This document shows, piece by piece, positions 60,929-64,000 of a stretch of 64,000 nt of DNA. The translations under genes and the position numbers were made by a program. Every line of letters begins with the position of its first letter. Positions within the stretch are counted from its first letter, which is position 1. The notes under the pieces were generated by a model, which was not told the DNA's origin, did not search any database, and was given only the letters and a program-made list of their open reading frames with translations. Source of the DNA: an uncultured Bacteroidales bacterium (lineage in GTDB: Bacteria; Bacteroidota; Bacteroidia; Bacteroidales; Muribaculaceae). The stretch is from NCBI GenBank assembly GCA_902772965.1, contig CACYCT010000174.1, positions 1 to 64,000 on the forward strand, read 5' to 3'.

Positions 60929-63334
60929 ATGTTTGAATACAGAGAAGCTGATTTCTTCACTTCGTACTTCAAAAATCATCCTGATTTCAATGTGATTGAG
61001 GAGTTCAAGGTATCAGAAGAGGAGGATGAGAAGAATCTCTTTGTGGGTTATGTTGAGGTTCTTAACTCCATCCACCCACTTCAATTAAGAGTTGAAATTC
61101 CCAAAGCTTTTCCTCATCAAAAACTGACATTCCGCACCAAGTCGCTGAGCGGATACCCCCACTTGATTCATACCGGTAAGATCAAACATGGAGATTGGTT
61201 TTGCCTGAATACACCATTTGCGGAAACAGCAGAAGAACAACTTAACCAAGAAGTGGCTCGACTAAAACAATGGTTAGACCGTTGCCGGCAGATTTTGGAG
61301 AATTATCCTCCCATAATAGAAGATGTCAATGTGATAGAAGCACTTCGTCGCCAATACGTTTATGAATGGGAGAATGTTGATGAAGTCAATGAGTTTACTG
61401 CTAATGCCTTGCTGACTTTTATCGGAGATTTCGCGAATGACCTTGATTTTTTCAAGGAAAATATGGGCTACCTGCATTGCGTAAAAACTCCGGACGATAG
61501 ATTCTATGCGCTTCAGAATAACGACTTAACCAATTTTAAACTGCCTTACATTATTGTGGATGAACCCCCAAAATCAATCGAGGTTTTGAAAGATTTTGTG
61601 GCTCTAAGAGACCAATACAACTGGGATGAGAAAATCTGTGAGCATTTGTTGCCTGATTTTAATTTGACAAATAAATGGACAACAGACAGTACATATGATG
61701 ATATTAGTTTGCTAAATTGTCCATTGGAAGAGGCTTTGGATATAATAAATAGAATGAGGGCAGAACTCCATAAAGAGGAGTCTTACCTGCCTGTATCTGA
61801 TGGAGATACCCCTTCTGCTCAAACGCCAAAGAAAGTTCTTCCTCAACAAAAGGAAGTTCTCCTAAAAGAACTTCAAAATTTGGAGGAAAAAGTTCGAAAA
61901 AATGGAGGGTATAAAATTACAATAATGGTGCCTTCATGTGACAAGAAACCCGAGGAAATGACTCCTGAAGAGTTAACGGAGTTTTATACGGATCCAGATG
62001 ATTTAATGGATGCTTATTTGTACACATATCACCACTTTGCATTAGGAATTAAACATAATAGTGGTATTTCATGGTTTGTTTTACTTACTTTCCGTGCCTG
62101 TCGTGAAGGCACAAAAGCGTCTTTTAACATCCGTTTTTATACCATCCACCTCAGCAAACTTGTTTCTCATCCATTAGCCTACTTGTATGCACAACATGTT
62201 GATGAAAGATTGTTTTTTGGACGCGGAATGTTTTCAAATCGGTTTATAGATAAGAAAATAGCTTTGGTCGGCGTTGGAGCGATAGGTTCCATGGTCGCTG
62301 AATCTCTCGCGAGAAGTGGAGTGACTGTCATAGGCCTTTGGGATAACGATACCATCGAGCCGGGGAATATCTGCAGAAGTACTTACACTTTATCAGACTT
62401 GGGAAGCAGGAAAGTTCATGCCTTAAAAAAGAAGATTCTCTCAATCAATCCGTTTATTAAAACAAAGGAGATAATAGCTGAAGGCTCTTTTTACGACAAT
62501 ATTAACTACGAAAACCAAGAGGAAAGCCTGAAGAAGATTCAAGAATATGATATGATTATCGATTGCACCGGAAGCAATGAGATGTTACATTTCTTGAGTT
62601 ACGCTGTGCCCGACAAGGAGATTATCAGTTTGTGCATCACCAACCGCGCCAAAGAGTTGTTGTGTGTCACCAACAAACAATTCAATCTGTTTGAACTTCG
62701 CAAGGCATATTTGTCACGAATAGAACAAGACACCAAGAACTTCTATCTGGAAGGAAGCGGATGCTACTCACCAACATTCCTTGCCACCAACAGTGACATC
62801 GCTTCGCTTGTGAACCTTGTCCTCCGCGAGATGAATGCGGCTATCGGAAACAATGACAAGATGGGGTCGATGGTGTTATCACACGGCCGCAGAGGCATCC
62901 TGATTGATCGCATTGAAAGTTTCAAACTTGAAGGGTACGACATCAAGATGGCAATCCCGAATGAAACACTATTGGATGCAGAAGAAATGAGCGATGTTCC
63001 CGATGGGGCAATCGGTTATTTTCTGGGCTGCTATAGCAAAGATGGGCTTCAAATTTTGGTCACCCATGCAGTTGAAGCACCGAATGCGGAAAAATTGCTG
63101 AACGATGCCTATGGTACATCAAAAGGCATTATTGACTATATCGGCGATTTTGTGTATTCTGGCGAACAGGCCGGATCGTATAGCAACGAAGCACTTGAAC
63201 TCCTTGCCTCCAAAGCCGAAGACGAGACAATCAACACAAACAATCCACTATTGGCAACAAGAAATCCCGACGGGTCGGTATCTTTCTTCCTTTACATCAA
63301 CAACGGATTGGTACCTTTTGTCAAAGAGGATTAA
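60929..63334 (+). CDS. E2-E1 fusion protein with a degenerate JAB/MPN-like C-terminus, 801 aa
   Basis: Residues ~1-130 resemble prokaryotic E2-like (UBC-fold) domains: LQLRVEIPKAFPHQKLTFRT, then YPHLIHTGKIKHGDWFCL with the putative catalytic Cys92. Residues ~131-430 are a helical linker. Residues ~438-635 are a ThiF/E1 adenylation domain: LVGVGAIGSMVAESL (Gly448/450/453), LWDNDTIEPGNICRS (Asp474, Asn480, Arg483), Lys495 and DCTGS (545-549). Cys612 (EGSGCYSPT) is a candidate E1 thioester Cys. Residues ~670-801 look like a JAB/MPN domain whose motifs have lost the metal ligands: GAIGYFLG (694-700) and IDYIGDFVYSGE (735-746), where active enzymes have HxH. AT-rich, with its own promoter. E2-E1 fusions are known as Cap2 in CBASS, but no CD-NTase is adjacent. 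Confidence 0.8.
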   Translation: MFEYREADFFTSYFKNHPDFNVIEEFKVSEEEDEKNLFVGYVEVLNSIHPLQLRVEIPKAFPHQKLTFRTKSLSGYPHLIHTGKIKHGDWFCLNTPFAETAEEQLNQEVARLKQWLDRCRQILENYPPIIEDVNVIEALRRQYVYEWENVDEVNEFTANALLTFIGDFANDLDFFKENMGYLHCVKTPDDRFYALQNNDLTNFKLPYIIVDEPPKSIEVLKDFVALRDQYNWDEKICEHLLPDFNLTNKWTTDSTYDDISLLNCPLEEALDIINRMRAELHKEESYLPVSDGDTPSAQTPKKVLPQQKEVLLKELQNLEEKVRKNGGYKITIMVPSCDKKPEEMTPEELTEFYTDPDDLMDAYLYTYHHFALGIKHNSGISWFVLLTFRACREGTKASFNIRFYTIHLSKLVSHPLAYLYAQHVDERLFFGRGMFSNRFIDKKIALVGVGAIGSMVAESLARSGVTVIGLWDNDTIEPGNICRSTYTLSDLGSRKVHALKKKILSINPFIKTKEIIAEGSFYDNINYENQEESLKKIQEYDMIIDCTGSNEMLHFLSYAVPDKEIISLCITNRAKELLCVTNKQFNLFELRKAYLSRIEQDTKNFYLEGSGCYSPTFLATNSDIASLVNLVLREMNAAIGNNDKMGSMVLSHGRRGILIDRIESFKLEGYDIKMAIPNETLLDAEEMSDVPDGAIGYFLGCYSKDGLQILVTHAVEAPNAEKLLNDAYGTSKGIIDYIGDFVYSGEQAGSYSNEALELLASKAEDETINTNNPLLATRNPDGSVSFFLYINNGLVPFVKED

Positions 63335-64000
63335 CGTCTACGTTTTCTTCCACAGTTTCTGCGAGTGCCACTCCCATGGCATTCGCAGTATTTCTTCCCA
63401 CTGCCGCAAGGACATGGGGCATCATCTGCTATTGATATAGGATGTTCCGGCGATTCCGGTAGGTTATCTCCAATATCAGACTTATCAGTTTTTTCCTCTT
63501 CAGTACCTTCTGAAAATGGAATAACAGCATTCATTAGACGGCTAATGATAATCGAGTTAATCTCTGACATCATCTTGTCGTATCGGTCTTTCAAGAGATT
63601 CACCTCATGTTTATCAAGATTCCCCATCATATATTCCACAAAACGCTTCCATAATTTATCATAAACCTGCAAAGTGATTTGCCGCTTAAATTCATGGCAG
63701 AAGTAGTTAAATCCTTTGTTACTCACCATCTTCTGAGCATTCAAGCCGATAGCAAACGGATGCCGTGAATCAGAAAAAGACACCCACAAAAATCCAAGAT
63801 TGATATTATTCCTCAGACTGCGATTCACCAGTTCTCTTGTTCTCAAATATAACTCTTTCAAATGCTTCTCTACGCTTATTTTTGACACCTCAAACCGGCA
63901 TATTAAACTATCTATCAAATCTTCTGAAGCAGATGCTTCATGCAGTAACTTGTTACGTTGCGTATAGAATGTCAAACGATGCGGGGCAATTATATCATCT
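63331..64000 (-). CDS. SEC-C-motif protein, partial (5' end beyond right edge)
   Basis: The frame is open to the window edge, so the gene continues at higher coordinates; the visible part is about 223 codons. The body is helical and charged (RFEVSKISVEKHLKELYLRT, LNAQKMVSNKGFNYFCHEFK). The end carries a metal-binding SEC-C motif (DAPCPCGSGKKYCECHG) and an Arg-rich tail. SEC-C modules bind zinc and often tether proteins to ribosomes or SecB. The stop overlaps that of the E2-E1 gene by two bases on the opposite strand. It is equally AT-rich, so it may belong to the same acquired segment. Family beyond SEC-C not recognised. Confidence 0.7.
   Translation of the reverse strand, partial: DDIIAPHRLTFYTQRNKLLHEASASEDLIDSLICRFEVSKISVEKHLKELYLRTRELVNRSLRNNINLGFLWVSFSDSRHPFAIGLNAQKMVSNKGFNYFCHEFKRQITLQVYDKLWKRFVEYMMGNLDKHEVNLLKDRYDKMMSEINSIIISRLMNAVIPFSEGTEEEKTDKSDIGDNLPESPEHPISIADDAPCPCGSGKKYCECHGSGTRRNCGRKRRR

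Noticed and set aside
60929-63334. CBASS type II operon (Cap2)
   Set aside because: The E2-E1 layout fits Cap2, but no CD-NTase or effector precedes it. The upstream frame is only 44 codons and the region before it is a different gene on its own promoter.

Overview
The window reads as a chromosomal segment of a GC-rich gut-type Bacteroidales, most likely Muribaculaceae or a close relative. The evidence is a SusC/SusD pair with satellite surface lipoproteins, repeated Bacteroidetes-type -7 boxes (TAnnTTTG) ahead of genes, a short Bacteroidetes-type Pgi, a long IspG, FtsB/LptC/CNNM/RibF neighbours in a Bacteroidales-like order, and secreted enzymes ending in dockerin-like repeats. The genus is inference. 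No rRNA, tRNA, CRISPR array or insertion sequence was recognised.

Layout. 1-710: tail of a secreted protein, a truncated 3' remnant of a cysteine synthase gene, and a small two-helix membrane protein. 752-6743: a secreted protein with a T9SS-like tail, a membrane-embedded AraC-type regulator, and divergent from it a secreted protein with a possible caspase-like His/Cys pair plus a propeller-like region, followed by a lipoprotein. 6879-17431: a polysaccharide-utilisation-type locus on the minus strand (SusC, SusD, two lipoproteins, then a GHL10-type glycosidase-like protein with dockerin). 17860-26340: a plus-strand housekeeping run queA, rpoN, PAP2-like, purE, ispG, thioredoxin-fold lipoprotein, RNase H, GT4. 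26400-29560: DUF4954-like, SRPBCC and pyrE on the minus strand. 29736-34508: pgi, M6 protease and S41 protease. 34596-51076: a long minus-strand series: two glycosyltransferases, a two-component system, upp, ribF, SDR, CNNM/CorC protein, lptC, an outer-membrane barrel, a small membrane protein, FtsB/DivIC, a tandem pair of histidine phosphatases and a 1.2-kaa AlbA_2/Schlafen-like protein. 51393-57068: plus-strand TPR protein, THUMP methyltransferase, purD, a membrane protein and pdxB. 57161-60379: GH97 and a YARHG-like secreted protein.

60380-64000 is different: visibly AT-richer, with its own promoter-like box and leader hairpin. It holds a 44-codon small ORF and an 801-aa protein that combines an E2 ubiquitin-conjugating-like domain, an E1/ThiF adenylation domain and what looks like a catalytically degenerate JAB/MPN domain. 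A convergent SEC-C-motif gene runs off the right edge. This is the best candidate for an undescribed system: a compact ubiquitin-like conjugation cassette, probably horizontally acquired, possibly with a very short modifier or substrate peptide encoded just upstream. No CD-NTase is visible next to it, so it does not look like ordinary CBASS.

Secondary points of interest are a sigma-54 factor with a degenerate Region I and an internally repeated linker, the caspase-like/propeller protein next to its membrane AraC regulator, the AlbA_2 giant protein, and several short tandem repeats in intergenic DNA.
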